A stretch of 64,000 nt of DNA from WHTI01 sp963826105 (GTDB lineage: Bacteria > Actinomycetota > CADDZG01 > WHSQ01), in the NCBI GenBank assembly GCA_963826105.1, contig CAWGWA010000013.1, forward strand, positions 186,001 to 250,000, read 5' to 3'. The translations under genes were made by a program, and so were the position numbers. The notes under the pieces were generated by a model. The model saw only the letters and a list, made by a program, of their open reading frames with translations. It searched no databases and was not told where the DNA came from. Of this stretch, positions 26,178-36,852 are shown piece by piece. The number at the start of each line of letters is the position of its first letter. Within the stretch, counting starts at the first letter, position 1.

Positions 26178-27283
26178 ATGGAGATCGATCCGAGGAAGCT
26201 CCCGGATATGCCCGAGCTGATGATCGCGGGTCCTGGGGAGCTCCATGAGGAGGATCTCGAGATCATGGGCCGTCAGGTCATCGCCCATTACGGGGATCTC
26301 TGGACCAAGCTTCACGAGCAAACGATCGATCAGCTGGGGCGCATCCTCGGGAGTCGCGATCTGCCCTATCTGATCCCCGGCACCGGAACTGCGTGTCTCG
26401 ATGCCGCCGTCGCCAATCTCTTCGAAGCCGGGCAGCGCGTCGTGGTGGCGCAGACCGGATTCTTCGGGACCCGGCTGACACAGATCGCTCATGCACACGG
26501 GCTCGAAGTCATCGAACTCGACGTCGAGGTCGGCGTCCCGGTCGATCCCACCCGCGTCTTCGAAGCCGCGCAGAAGGCTGACGGGGTTCTGACGGTTCAC
26601 GTCGAGACCGCAACCGGGGTGCGTCACCCGATCGAGGAGATCGCGCAGGCGGCTAGCGATGCCGGCGCGACCTACGTGGTCGACGGGATCGCTTCGGTCG
26701 GCGGCGAGTACCTCAAGGTCGACGAGTGGGGGATCGACGCGGTCGTGACCGGAACCCAGAAGGGCCTTGAGGCTCCTCCGGGTTACGGGATCCTGGCCCT
26801 AGGCCCCGGTGGTCGCGCTCGGCCTCGACGCGCGCGAGTCGCGGCCCGCAGCCTTCTATCTCGACCTCAAGATCTGGGACCAGTACCGGGACGACTGGGG
26901 CGCGTGGCATCCGCATCCGGTGACGATGCCGACGAACCTGACGCTCGCGCTCGGATCATCGATGGCGCGCATACTCGAAGAGGGACTCGAGACCTGGATC
27001 GATCGCCGGCACACGCTGGCGATCCGCTGCCGCGAGGGCCTGAGCGCGCCTCGGCCTCGAACCGATCCCACAGGAGGGCTACGGATCGAACCTCGTCATC
27101 GCTCACTGGGCCGACGATCCGGCGAGGATCCAGAAGCATCTGCTGGCCAACGGGATCATGATCTCAGGCGGACTCGACCCGACCATGGGCAAAGCGATCC
27201 GCGTCGGCCTCATGGGGCGCACCGCGACCGACGCGATGGTCGACCGGATGCTCGCCGGCGTGAAGGAAGCGCTGACCTCCTAG
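26178..27283 (+). CDS. Class V (serine-pyruvate/alanine-glyoxylate-type) aminotransferase, frameshifted
   Basis: PGTGTACLDAAVANLFEAGQ and VVDGIASVGGEYLKVDEWGI are class V PLP-enzyme signatures, and the internal-aldimine Lys is residue 195 in GTQKGLEAPPG. After a frame change near 26808 the protein continues VALGLDARESRPAAFYLDLK and GAWHPHPVTMPTNLTLAL, and after another near 27050 QEGYGSNLVIAHWADDP, with IRVGLMGRTATDAMVDRML at the end. Repaired length is ~368 residues, normal for the family. It transfers an amino group from Ser/Ala to pyruvate or glyoxylate. GAGGGGGGATC precedes the ATG. Its TAG is directly followed by the GTG of pyrophosphatase. Confidence 0.75.
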
Positions 27284-27790
27284 GTGGAGCATCCGGAGCG
27301 GGACGTCATCGATGTCGTGGTCGAGATCCCCAAAGGGAGTCGCAACAAGTACGAACTCGACCACGCGACGGGGGTGATCCGGCTCGATCGCAGGCTTCTA
27401 ACCGCGATGGCGTACCCGGCCGACTATGGGTTCATACCGGAGACCCTCGGCGAGGACGGGGACCCGCTCGACGCCATGGTGCTCCTCGACGATCCGACCT
27501 TCCCGGGATGCTGGATCGAATCGCGGCCGATCGGTGTGTTCTGGATGCGCGACGAAAAGGGCCCCGATGCCAAGGTCATCTGCATCCCCACCAACGACCC
27601 CACCCGCAGCGAGATCACCGACATCACCCAGCTCCCCGAGATGTTCCTCTCCGAGATCGAGCACTTCTTCGACGTCTACAAGATCCTCGAGAAGAAGAAG
27701 ACCGCGGTGCTCGGCTTCGACGGGCGGGACGTCGCCTGGAAGGAGATCGACGACGCCCGGGTGCGCCTCAAGGAGAACCCGGGTCACTGA
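27284..27790 (+). CDS. ppa: Inorganic pyrophosphatase (family I)
   Basis: A 168-residue soluble enzyme hydrolysing PPi to two phosphates, which drives polymer syntheses. VEIPKGSRNKYELDHATGVI, MAYPADYGFIPETLGEDGDP and LDAMVLLDDPTFPGC contain the metal-binding Asp cluster DGDPLDAMV and the Lys/Tyr/Arg active-site residues. The C-terminal HFFDVYKILEKKK is typical. The GTG start abuts the aminotransferase stop with no spacer, indicating co-transcription. Confidence 0.93.
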   Translation: MEHPERDVIDVVVEIPKGSRNKYELDHATGVIRLDRRLLTAMAYPADYGFIPETLGEDGDPLDAMVLLDDPTFPGCWIESRPIGVFWMRDEKGPDAKVICIPTNDPTRSEITDITQLPEMFLSEIEHFFDVYKILEKKKTAVLGFDGRDVAWKEIDDARVRLKENPGH

Positions 27791-27860
27791 CCCGACCCAA
27801 GAGCGCGAAAAGTCTCGCCGAATCCGCTCGGATCACCCCAGTTGCGTCGCACCCCCTCTG

Positions 27861-27866
27861 TACATT
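27861..27866 (+). promoter_or_regulatory. TACATT -10-like box for the nurA-like gene
   Basis: TACATT ends 6 nt before the ATG at 27873. It marks a separate promoter for the DNA-end-processing cluster, downstream of the pyrophosphatase. Confidence 0.45.
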
Positions 27867-27872
27867 GACCCT

Positions 27873-28866
27873 ATGAAGATCGCGGTACAGGCGTGGGCGC
27901 CCGACTACGGTTCCGAGGTGGAGATCGCCTGGGATCAGGGGCGCCCGGATGACCTCGATGTGACCGCCGAGGGCGTCGGATGGAAGGCGGTGTCCGCCGG
28001 GAAGCAGGACGATCTCACGTGGGACGAGGTCCTGTTCATCGACGGCGTCAGGCGGACCGACGCCCGGGTCTTCGTGACTCCAGAGGATGGCGCCGGGGCC
28101 TCGGCGGGGGTCGCGGTCTCGGTCGGGGTCGGAGCGGTTTCCTGCGATATCGCCGCCGGGAACGGTTCCCCGGTGCGGGCCGCCCGGATCGCCGAGGCCA
28201 TCGTCAAGCGGGTCGTCGCGGTGGGCGGTGGGGCGGAGCTTGCACTCTCCGCGGGACCGGGGCTCGAGTATGCAGCGTTGCCGGTAGCCGGTTTCGCTCC
28301 GGAGGACCTCGATCGCAAGGTGCACGACGTGATCCGCGATGCCGAAGCCGTCCTCGCGATCGAACTGGCCGCCGCCGCGGGATCGGGCCGGCTCGTGATC
28401 GTCGATGGACCGCTCGCGAAGATGAGTCCCGGAGCGACCGCGGTGATCGGGATGATCAAGTCGCACAACGCGACCTATCTGGATGACGCCGAGAACGCGC
28501 TGGTGTCCGACCTCGAGTGCGGTGAGCGCACGCCGTTCTTTTACTTCGGCGGCCCCCAGCGTCCGCGCTACTCGTGGTATCTCAGGCTCTGTGAGCGCGA
28601 TGAGGACATGCACGGATGGCACGGCATCGTCCGGTGCGAGGTCCCCGCGGCGCACTCGATCGGAACCGTCACGACTTTGGCCGATGCTTCCAGCTGTCTG
28701 TTGCCACGGTTCGCGTCGCTGCCGCATTGGGATGCCCGCGCGCCGCAGAATCTGGTGCCGATCGCCGGACTCGAGAAGCACCTGCGTCACCTGCTCGGTG
28801 ATCGGGACCTGGCCTACCGGATGATCAGAAGCGCGGCGGCTCGCTTAAGCGGAGGAGGGGAGCAGG

Positions 28867-28874
<8 letters not shown>
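27873..28874 (+). CDS. nurA: NurA-like nuclease
   Basis: A 333-residue protein. VLFIDGVRRTDARVFV carries the motif I Asp (IDG). LVIVDGPLAKM matches NurA motif III (VDGxL), and AVIGMIKSHNATYL matches motif IV, where a Lys is conserved. QNLVPIAGLEKHLRHLLGD resembles the C-terminal helix. NurA is a Mn-dependent 5'-3' nuclease that acts with the HerA translocase to resect DNA ends, best known from archaea. Assignment rests on these motifs together with the downstream HerA, whose TTG start overlaps this gene by 8 bp. Sequence similarity beyond the motifs is not strong, so a divergent NurA or a related RNase H-fold nuclease are both possible. Confidence 0.68.
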
Positions 28875-30606
<1,732 letters not shown>

Positions 30607-30642
30607 CGTATTACGACGGTGTGATTCGTCGTAGGCGACCGC

Positions 30643-30648
30643 TACCAT
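30643..30648 (+). promoter_or_regulatory. TACCAT -10-like box for sbcD
   Basis: TACCAT ends 9 nt before the ATG at 30658, in the ~50 bp gap after herA. A promoter here would allow sbcDC to be made apart from nurA-herA. Confidence 0.35.
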
Positions 30649-30657
30649 GGCTTCGGA

Positions 30658-31822
30658 ATGAGGATCCTTCACACCGCCGACTGGCATGTCGGCAAGAAAC
30701 TGGGGCGGTTCGACCGCCTGGACGAGGCGAAGGCCGCTCTCGACGAGGTCGTTACGGTCGCCGAGGACAACGACATCGATCTGGTGATCGTCGCGGGTGA
30801 TCTCTTCGATCGCGCGCTTCCGCCGTTCGCAGTGATGGGAGTGGTCTTCGGAGCGCTGCAGCGACTGGCCGACACCGGAGCGACGGTCGTGGCGATCGCC
30901 GGCAACCACGACTCGGCGGAGCTCTTCCGGGTGCTCAAGCCCTACTTCGCCTCGTCCCGGATCTATCTGGCCGACAAGGCCCTGCCTCCCGAAGAGGGGG
31001 GAGTGATCCAGGTGCCATCGCGCGATGGGGAGACGACCGCGCAGGTGGCCCTGTTCCCGTTCCTTCACGAAGCGAAGATCTCCGAGTTGATGGAGCCGGC
31101 CGAGGAATGGCACAAGAAGTACGCCGATCGCATCAAGCGGATCTGCTCGCTCTACGGAGAGCACATGTCGAAGAACTCGAGTTCGAGCACGGTCGAGATC
31201 CTCGTCGGGCATTTCATGATCAACGGAGCCATCCCCTCGGGTTCCGAGCGCGGGTTGCACATCGGCGAAGCGTTCACCGCCGAGACGCAGGCGATCCCAT
31301 CCGACGTCCATTACGGCGCTCTCGGTCACATCCACCTGTGCCAGGAAGCTCCCGGGTCCGCGGTTCCGGCCCACTATGCCGGAAGCCTGCTGCAACTCGA
31401 CTTCGGCGAGATAGATCAGGAGAAGTCCGTTCTGGTTGTCGATCTTGAGCCGGAGCACCCGGCGAAAGTGACGCGCGTCCCGATCACCAAGGGCCGGAAG
31501 CTGATGCGTGCGGTCGACACCCTCGACGGGCTGAGGGAGCGCGCCGCTACCGGCGAGTTCACCGATGCGATCCTCGATGTCTCGGTGCTCACCGACGGGC
31601 CGGTAGCTGGCCTCGCCGACGACGTGCGCGAGTTCATCCCGGACGCCCTCTACGTGCGCGCGCAGTACGACCGCGACGAGACCGATCCGGGGGAGCCGCG
31701 AGGGCCGGCCGCTCGACGACCTCTACGGCGAGTACTTCAGGATCCGCCACGGCGTCGACCCCAAGGACGAGCTGATCGAGGCCTTTAAGGGCCTCGTCGC
31801 AGAGGTGGGGGTGGACTGGTGA
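30658..31822 (+). CDS. sbcD: SbcD/Mre11-type nuclease, frameshifted near the 3' end
   Basis: MRILHTADWHVGKKLGRFDR, VIVAGDLFDRALPP, AIAGNHDSAELFRV and GALGHIHLCQE are the four metallophosphoesterase motifs in order, with the Mn-binding Asp/His/Asn residues. A frame change near 31695 separates the C-terminus, which in the other frame reads GRPLDDLYGEYFRIRHGVDP, ending EVGVDW-stop. Repaired length is ~388 residues, normal. With SbcC it forms the bacterial Mre11-Rad50 complex that cuts hairpins and processes double-strand ends. Its stop overlaps the SbcC GTG start. All catalytic motifs lie before the break. Confidence 0.88.
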
Positions 31823-34233
31823 GGCCGATCCAGATCGAGATGTCCGGCTTCCGTTCTCACGAGCAAAAGACCACCATCAACTTCGAGGACCGGTCCTTCA
31901 TCGCGATCGTGGGTCCTACCGGCTCCGGTAAGTCGTCGATCCTCGATGCGATGTCGTTCGCCCTCTACGGAAAGACCCCGCGGGTCAAGAACAAGACGAA
32001 GCGGCTGATCTGTTCGCGCACCGACGCGGCCCACGTGAAGTTGCTGTTCGAGGTTGAAGGGAAGCGTTACGAGGTCACTCGCGTGCTGAGGAACTCGGGA
32101 TCGTCGGAGCACCTCTTCTTGGATCAGTCCGCCGAAGAGCGAACCACCGGCGACACCGCGGTCTCGGAGAGGGTCGAAGAACTCCTCGGTCTCGACTTCG
32201 ACGCCTTCTGCTCCTCCGTGCTGCTTGCGCAGGGTCGGTTCTCCCAGTTCCTCGAGGCAGCACCGACGAAGCAGATGCAGATCCTCAAGGGCGTTTTCCG
32301 GGTCGATCAGATCGATGAGCTGCGAGGGGCGGCCAAGAACAAAGTGGCGAAGCTGGACCTCGAGCTCAGCGGAGTGGATGGAGCCCTTTCGGGCATCCCC
32401 GAGGATCTCCCGCGTCTGATCGATGAAGAGACGGCCGGCCTCAAGGACCTAGAGACGGCGCTCAAGTCGCTGGCAGCCGCGCTTCCCAAGGAGAAGGAGC
32501 TGATCAAGGCGGCCGAGGGTGCGCTGGCCGACAAGTCGGCGGCCGAGGCGGAAGTGAAGGCGGCAGACGAAGGATCGGCCATGTTGCCGAAGGCGGCAGA
32601 TCTGATCGCTCTGGCCGAGGACGAACGCTCCTTGACCGGCGACGTGAAAGCGGCGGAGGAGGCGTTCGCGGTTGCGACCGATACCGCCACCGCCGCGCGG
32701 GCGACCCTGGCGGGCCTCGAGAAGGAGAAGGGCACGGTTCAGGCTCTGTCCGAGTTGAAGGTCACCGCCGAAAACCGGACGACTCTTGCGGCGCGTCTCA
32801 CCACGCTCGTCGAAGGAAAGGGCGCCGCGGAAACGGCGGCTGAGAAGGCGCGTACCGAGGCCGCCGATCTGGTGAAACTGGCTACGGAGGCAGGTGCTGC
32901 ACACGCCGATGCCGCCGGCGCGCTCCGAGATCTCGAGCGCAGGCATCAGGCTCACGCCCTGCGCGCCGGGTTGGTTGCGGGCGAACCCTGCCCCGTATGC
33001 GAACAGGCGGTTGCGACGATCCCCTCGGGTAAGGCGCCGGGAGCGTTGACGGGGGCAGAGAAGAAGGAAACCTCGGCGGCCGCCGCAGCCGAAAAGGCCA
33101 GGGGGAAAGCAACCGTTGCCGAGCGGACCTTGCTCTCCGCCGAGACCGAACTGGCGGGTTCGATCAAGCGAGTCGAAGAGGAGACCGAGGCACTGGCCGC
33201 GCTCGATGCGGCATTGGCGAAGGCGCTTGGAAAGCCCGCCGATCCACTTGCGGAAGTGACGGCACGACTGACGGCCCTCACGGATGCTTCGGCCAAGATC
33301 GGAGCGGCTACCGACGCACTCGAGGTCGCACGGGTAGCACGCGATGCCTCTCTCGAACGAAAGAGCCTTCTGGGGACGCGGCGGGGTGAGCTCTGTGGCG
33401 AGATCATCCACGTCGCCGGGCGCATCGGGGTTACGCCTCCCAAGATGGAGGCAGACGCCGCCGCTCTCTGCGATCACGCGGATGCGATCCGCGCCCAGTT
33501 GGTCGACCTCGCCGCGGCGGCAGCGAAGAAGGTCGAAGAGGCGGACGGGGCGGCGGTTGCGGTGGTCGAGAAGCTGGCTGCCATGCGGACCGAGTTCGGG
33601 TTCGATGAGAACGTCGCCCTGGCCGACGCCCACTCGGACGTGAAGGCCGACATCTCGGCTGCGAAGGAGCGTGTCACTCAATACGAGGAGCAGCGGAAAC
33701 GTTCGGCCGAGCTCCTCAAGTCGCTCGCCGTGCTGGATCGCGAGAGGGATCTGTACGTGACGCTGGCCGAGGACCTGACCGATCGGCACTTCATCAAGTT
33801 CCTCCTCGAGGACCGAAGAAGGCTCCTATCGGAGCTGGGCTCCGCCCATCTGAGGCTCCTAACCGAGCGTTACCGGTTCGATGACGACGCCGAATTCAAC
33901 GTGATCGACGAGCTCGACGCCGACAAGTTGAGGGAGATCGAAACCCTTTCGGGTGGCGAGTTGTTCCTCGCCTCGCTGGCCCTCTCGCTGGGCCTGGCAG
34001 AGGCGGTGGCTCGTCACGGGGGTCGCCTCCAGTGCTTCTTCCTCGACGAGGGCTTCGGTTCGCTCGACCCGGAGGCCCTGGGGCACGCTCTCGACGGGAT
34101 CGAGAAGATCGTCACCCCCGAGCGATTGATCGGTCTGGTTAGCCATGTGGCCGAGATGGCCGAGCGGATCGAGGACAAGATCGTGCTCGAACGGAGTCCC
34201 GAAGGGATGACCCTAGTTTCCAGCGGTGCATGA
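31819..34233 (+). CDS. sbcC: SbcC/Rad50-type SMC-like ATPase
   Basis: An 804-residue protein. Walker A GPTGSGKSS is at residues 32-40. VLLAQGRFSQFLEAAPTKQM is the SbcC Q-loop region. Two long Ala/Glu/Lys-rich coiled coils flank the zinc hook Cys391-Pro-Val-Cys394. The signature LSGGELFLASLALSLGLAEA and Walker B LQCFFLDEGFGSLDPEA close the ATPase. Compared with E. coli SbcC (~1050 residues) the coiled coils are short. The GTG start overlaps the sbcD stop by 4 bp (GTGA), so the two subunits are co-translated. It tethers DNA ends and gates the SbcD nuclease. Confidence 0.92.
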   Translation: MRPIQIEMSGFRSHEQKTTINFEDRSFIAIVGPTGSGKSSILDAMSFALYGKTPRVKNKTKRLICSRTDAAHVKLLFEVEGKRYEVTRVLRNSGSSEHLFLDQSAEERTTGDTAVSERVEELLGLDFDAFCSSVLLAQGRFSQFLEAAPTKQMQILKGVFRVDQIDELRGAAKNKVAKLDLELSGVDGALSGIPEDLPRLIDEETAGLKDLETALKSLAAALPKEKELIKAAEGALADKSAAEAEVKAADEGSAMLPKAADLIALAEDERSLTGDVKAAEEAFAVATDTATAARATLAGLEKEKGTVQALSELKVTAENRTTLAARLTTLVEGKGAAETAAEKARTEAADLVKLATEAGAAHADAAGALRDLERRHQAHALRAGLVAGEPCPVCEQAVATIPSGKAPGALTGAEKKETSAAAAAEKARGKATVAERTLLSAETELAGSIKRVEEETEALAALDAALAKALGKPADPLAEVTARLTALTDASAKIGAATDALEVARVARDASLERKSLLGTRRGELCGEIIHVAGRIGVTPPKMEADAAALCDHADAIRAQLVDLAAAAAKKVEEADGAAVAVVEKLAAMRTEFGFDENVALADAHSDVKADISAAKERVTQYEEQRKRSAELLKSLAVLDRERDLYVTLAEDLTDRHFIKFLLEDRRRLLSELGSAHLRLLTERYRFDDDAEFNVIDELDADKLREIETLSGGELFLASLALSLGLAEAVARHGGRLQCFFLDEGFGSLDPEALGHALDGIEKIVTPERLIGLVSHVAEMAERIEDKIVLERSPEGMTLVSSGA

Positions 34234-34252
34234 GGTCCCACGGGGCGTCCTG

Positions 34253-34258
34253 TAATCT
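34253..34258 (+). promoter_or_regulatory. TAATCT -10-like box for the aldolase gene
   Basis: TGTAATCT, with an extended-type TG, ends 6 nt before the ATG at 34265. There is no ribosome-binding site. Confidence 0.45.
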
Positions 34259-34264
34259 GACTTC

Positions 34265-34933
34265 ATGAACGGGAAGCTTTTCGAGGAGCGCATCGGGCGT
34301 CTACGTGATGCCACGATCATCGCGATCTTCCGCGTCCAGGCACCCGAGCACGCGGTCGAGGGTATCGGGGCTGCGACGCGCGGTGGATTCGAGGCGGTCG
34401 AGATCACGATGAACAGCCCTGGGGCCACCGATGCCATGTCCGAGGTCGCCGGGCGTACCGACGCGATCCTCGGTGCGGGCACCGTCCTCGAGGCGAGCCA
34501 GGTCAAGGAGGCGTACGACGCGGGGGCCGAGTTCATCGTGACCCCGACGGTCAACCTCGAGGTCATCGAAGCGGCCCACGGCCTCTCGCTCCCCGTTTGC
34601 ATGGGTGCATCGACCCCGACCGAGATCCGCGCCGCGCACAAGGGCGGTGCCGACTGGGTCAAGGTCTTCCCGGCCGAGCAACTCGGGGGCCCGGACTACA
34701 TCTCGAACATCCTCGGTCCCCTGGACGACGTCAACGTCCTCGTGACCGGCGGCGTCACCGGAGAGAATTACCTCGGCTATCTCGACGCCGGAGCGCAACT
34801 CGTGGGCTTCGCCAACGCGGTGTTCGATCCGCAACTTGCTGCCGAGGGCCGGTACGACGAACTCGAGCGCCGCTCGGTCGAGATCAACCGCCGACTCGAC
34901 CTCTACTTCACCGAGGCAGCTGCTACCGAGTAA
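34265..34933 (+). CDS. eda: KDPG/KHG-type aldolase
   Basis: A 222-residue cytoplasmic lyase of the Eda family. FEAVEITMNSPGA holds the catalytic Glu (residue 46). GAGTVLEASQVKEAYDAGAE and FIVTPTVN are core barrel motifs, and GADWVKVFPAEQLGG contains the Schiff-base Lys133. It cleaves 2-keto-3-deoxy-6-phosphogluconate (Entner-Doudoroff) or a related keto-deoxy acid to pyruvate and an aldehyde. No dehydratase or kinase partner is adjacent, so the exact sugar acid is uncertain. Confidence 0.9.
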   Translation: MNGKLFEERIGRLRDATIIAIFRVQAPEHAVEGIGAATRGGFEAVEITMNSPGATDAMSEVAGRTDAILGAGTVLEASQVKEAYDAGAEFIVTPTVNLEVIEAAHGLSLPVCMGASTPTEIRAAHKGGADWVKVFPAEQLGGPDYISNILGPLDDVNVLVTGGVTGENYLGYLDAGAQLVGFANAVFDPQLAAEGRYDELERRSVEINRRLDLYFTEAAATE

Positions 34934-34939
34934 CCGGCA

Positions 34940-35404
34940 TCACTCGTTGTTGCAGAACCCATCCCGGAACGGCGGGCATGCCTCCACCAGCAAGTAGGGA
35001 TCGCCAAGGTCAGTCTCGAAGCTCACGCTGACCAGTTGCTCTTCCCTGTCCCACAGGAGCCTCCAATCGTCGCCCCTCTTCCCGGACACGTCCGACTGTG
35101 ACCATCCAGAATCCGGCATCAGGCTGGCGTAGTGGTCGAACAGAGTCTCGCTCGCCTGCACGGGATCCATTCCGAAGGGGACCAGATAGGCGTGAGCGAA
35201 CAACCCTCCCTGTCCGTGGTTACCCAACCTACTGGCGAAGGGCTGGGGAGGTGAAGGGAGATCATCAGGCAACTCACTCAGGGGTGGCTTGAACGGACTG
35301 GTAGCAGATGTCTCTGGGGTCGTCGGTTCGCTAGAAGTAGTACACCCGGCGAGCAGCATCGCCGAGAAGGCAGCGACGACGACCACGACGATGGACCGCG
35401 TCAT
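34940..35404 (-). CDS. Lipoprotein of unknown function
   Basis: A 154-residue protein. MTRSIVVVVVAAFSAMLLAG-C is a signal peptide with lipobox LLAGC (Cys 21), followed by a Ser/Thr/Pro linker and a compact domain with GLFAHAYLVPFGMDPVQASE and WRLLWDREEQLVSVSFETD. Two late cysteines (EACPPFRDGFC) may pair. I do not recognise the domain. The ATG overlaps the stop of the gene upstream (ATGA), forming a two-gene secreted-protein unit. It is convergent with the aldolase. Confidence 0.65.
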   Translation of the reverse strand: MTRSIVVVVVAAFSAMLLAGCTTSSEPTTPETSATSPFKPPLSELPDDLPSPPQPFASRLGNHGQGGLFAHAYLVPFGMDPVQASETLFDHYASLMPDSGWSQSDVSGKRGDDWRLLWDREEQLVSVSFETDLGDPYLLVEACPPFRDGFCNNE

Positions 35405-35859
35405 GAGTCACAGCTGGCCAGAACGGCGGCCGAGGTACAGGTCATCCAGTCGGAGTTCCATACCTTTCCCGACGGCTGGTCGTAAACCTTGAACTTGTAT
35501 TCGGCGCGCTCGACGAGTGGGTGGTCGATGCTCACTTCGAGGCGGCAGGGCTTGTCGGGCTTGCATATCTTTCCGGCTAAGGCGGGGCGACCGTAGCCCT
35601 CGGTCGTGACCTGCAAGAGGACGACCCATGCGCCCATCAGGAACATGTCTGGGAAGCAGTTCTTGGTGTCCCACACGAAGGCTCCGGTCATCGAGTCGTT
35701 TTCGTAAGTGATCTTCTTGGTCGGGTTGTTCTCCCTCGAGCAGCGACCGTTCCGCCTCGCGTTTGCGTCCGTGCTCCCCACAAGAGAAGCCAGGAGAGGC
35801 GCGCAAAGCAATAGCGCGACGATGGCGCGGGTGGGCACGGCTCGACCGATCCTCCACAT
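35401..35859 (-). CDS. Secreted protein of unknown function
   Basis: A 152-residue protein with signal peptide RAIVALLLCAPLLASLVGS, cleaved near ANA. The mature part has six cysteines (CSREN, NCFPD, ICKPDKPC, MTCTSAAVLASC), so it is probably disulfide-bonded outside the cell. No family is recognised. It is the first gene of a pair with the lipoprotein downstream, overlapping it by 4 bp. Confidence 0.6.
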   Translation of the reverse strand: MWRIGRAVPTRAIVALLLCAPLLASLVGSTDANARRNGRCSRENNPTKKITYENDSMTGAFVWDTKNCFPDMFLMGAWVVLLQVTTEGYGRPALAGKICKPDKPCRLEVSIDHPLVERAEYKFKVYDQPSGKVWNSDWMTCTSAAVLASCDS

Positions 35860-35904
35860 GATGTTGTGGTTCTCCCCACCGGTCCGGTGTCCTGCGCCAC
35901 GGCT

Positions 35905-36852
35905 CTAGGGGGCTCGGAGGGCCTCCGACAGGCCGGCGATGTCGGCCGGGGTGGTTCCACAGCAGCCTCCGATCGCGCTCGCTCCGGTTCGATGCCATTC
36001 GAGCGCGTCGTTGACGAACTCTGCGGGCGCGTGTGCGTTCCAGGTCCATCCTTCGGTGGCGCGGGTTCCTCCGCCGGCGTTCGGATAGCAGATCACCGGA
36101 AGCGATCCCTCGGCCGCTATCTCGATGAGCGAGGAAGCGTGGACCGGTTCGGTGCAGTTGAAACCGGCCGCGATCACCGAGGGGGCGGATGCCGCGACCT
36201 CCAGCGCGCGGGCGAAGGGGGTTCCATCGCAGATGTTCCGGGGTCCCCGGCACGAGAACGAGATCCACGCGGGCAGCTCGGGGTAGCCGTCGAGCAGAGA
36301 CACCAAGGCCTCGGCCTCGGGCAGCGAAGGGATGGTCTCGATCGCGAGGAGGTCGCAGCCGGATGAGGCGAGGACGTCGAGCCGGTCGCGGTGGAAGTCT
36401 CTCAGCTCCTCGACGGATAGGCCGTAGTTCCCGGTGTACTCGGAGCCGTCGGCGAGATAGGCACCGTAGGGGCCTATCGAAGCGGCGACCAGCGGTGGAG
36501 GACCTCCACGATCGCCTGCGGCCTCTTCGATCGCATCCTTCGCAAGCGCCACGCTTGCGACCATCAGTCCCGCAGCGTGGTCGCGATCGATCCCGCGTTC
36601 GGCGAAGCCCCGGAACGTGGCCTGGTAGCTCGCCGATATCACGACATCGGCTCCGGACCGGAGGTAGTCGAGATGGACCCGTCGGACCAGATCGGGCTCC
36701 TGGATCAGCGCCGCCGCCGACCACAGCTTGTCGTTGATGTCGCCGCCCAACGACGCGAGGTGCGTGGCGAAGCCTCCGTCGAGGATGCAGGCGCCGTGAT
36801 GCTCGACGAACGCGGTGAGCGGACTCCCCGCGGAACCGGGGGGTGCGCTCAA
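35905..36852 (-). CDS. Homocysteine S-methyltransferase family protein
   Basis: A 315-residue protein. ILDGGFATHLASLGGDIND opens the barrel. VVISASYQATFRGFAERGI, SIGPYGAYLADGSEYTGNYG and GFNCTEP follow, with GASAIGGCCGTTPADI at the end. The three zinc-binding cysteines (FNC and GGCC) are all present. The family (MmuM/YagD) methylates homocysteine from S-methylmethionine or S-adenosylmethionine to give methionine. The TTG start at 36852 overlaps the stop of the acyltransferase upstream. That coupling to a lipid enzyme has no obvious logic, so co-expression may be incidental. Confidence 0.88.
   Translation of the reverse strand: MSAPPGSAGSPLTAFVEHHGACILDGGFATHLASLGGDINDKLWSAAALIQEPDLVRRVHLDYLRSGADVVISASYQATFRGFAERGIDRDHAAGLMVASVALAKDAIEEAAGDRGGPPPLVAASIGPYGAYLADGSEYTGNYGLSVEELRDFHRDRLDVLASSGCDLLAIETIPSLPEAEALVSLLDGYPELPAWISFSCRGPRNICDGTPFARALEVAASAPSVIAAGFNCTEPVHASSLIEIAAEGSLPVICYPNAGGGTRATEGWTWNAHAPAEFVNDALEWHRTGASAIGGCCGTTPADIAGLSEALRAP

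Noticed and set aside
27426..27872. Extension of the NurA-like frame upstream into the pyrophosphatase
   Set aside because: Overlaps the pyrophosphatase gene out of frame with Ser/Arg-rich sequence; the ATG at 27873 has a TACATT box 6 nt upstream.
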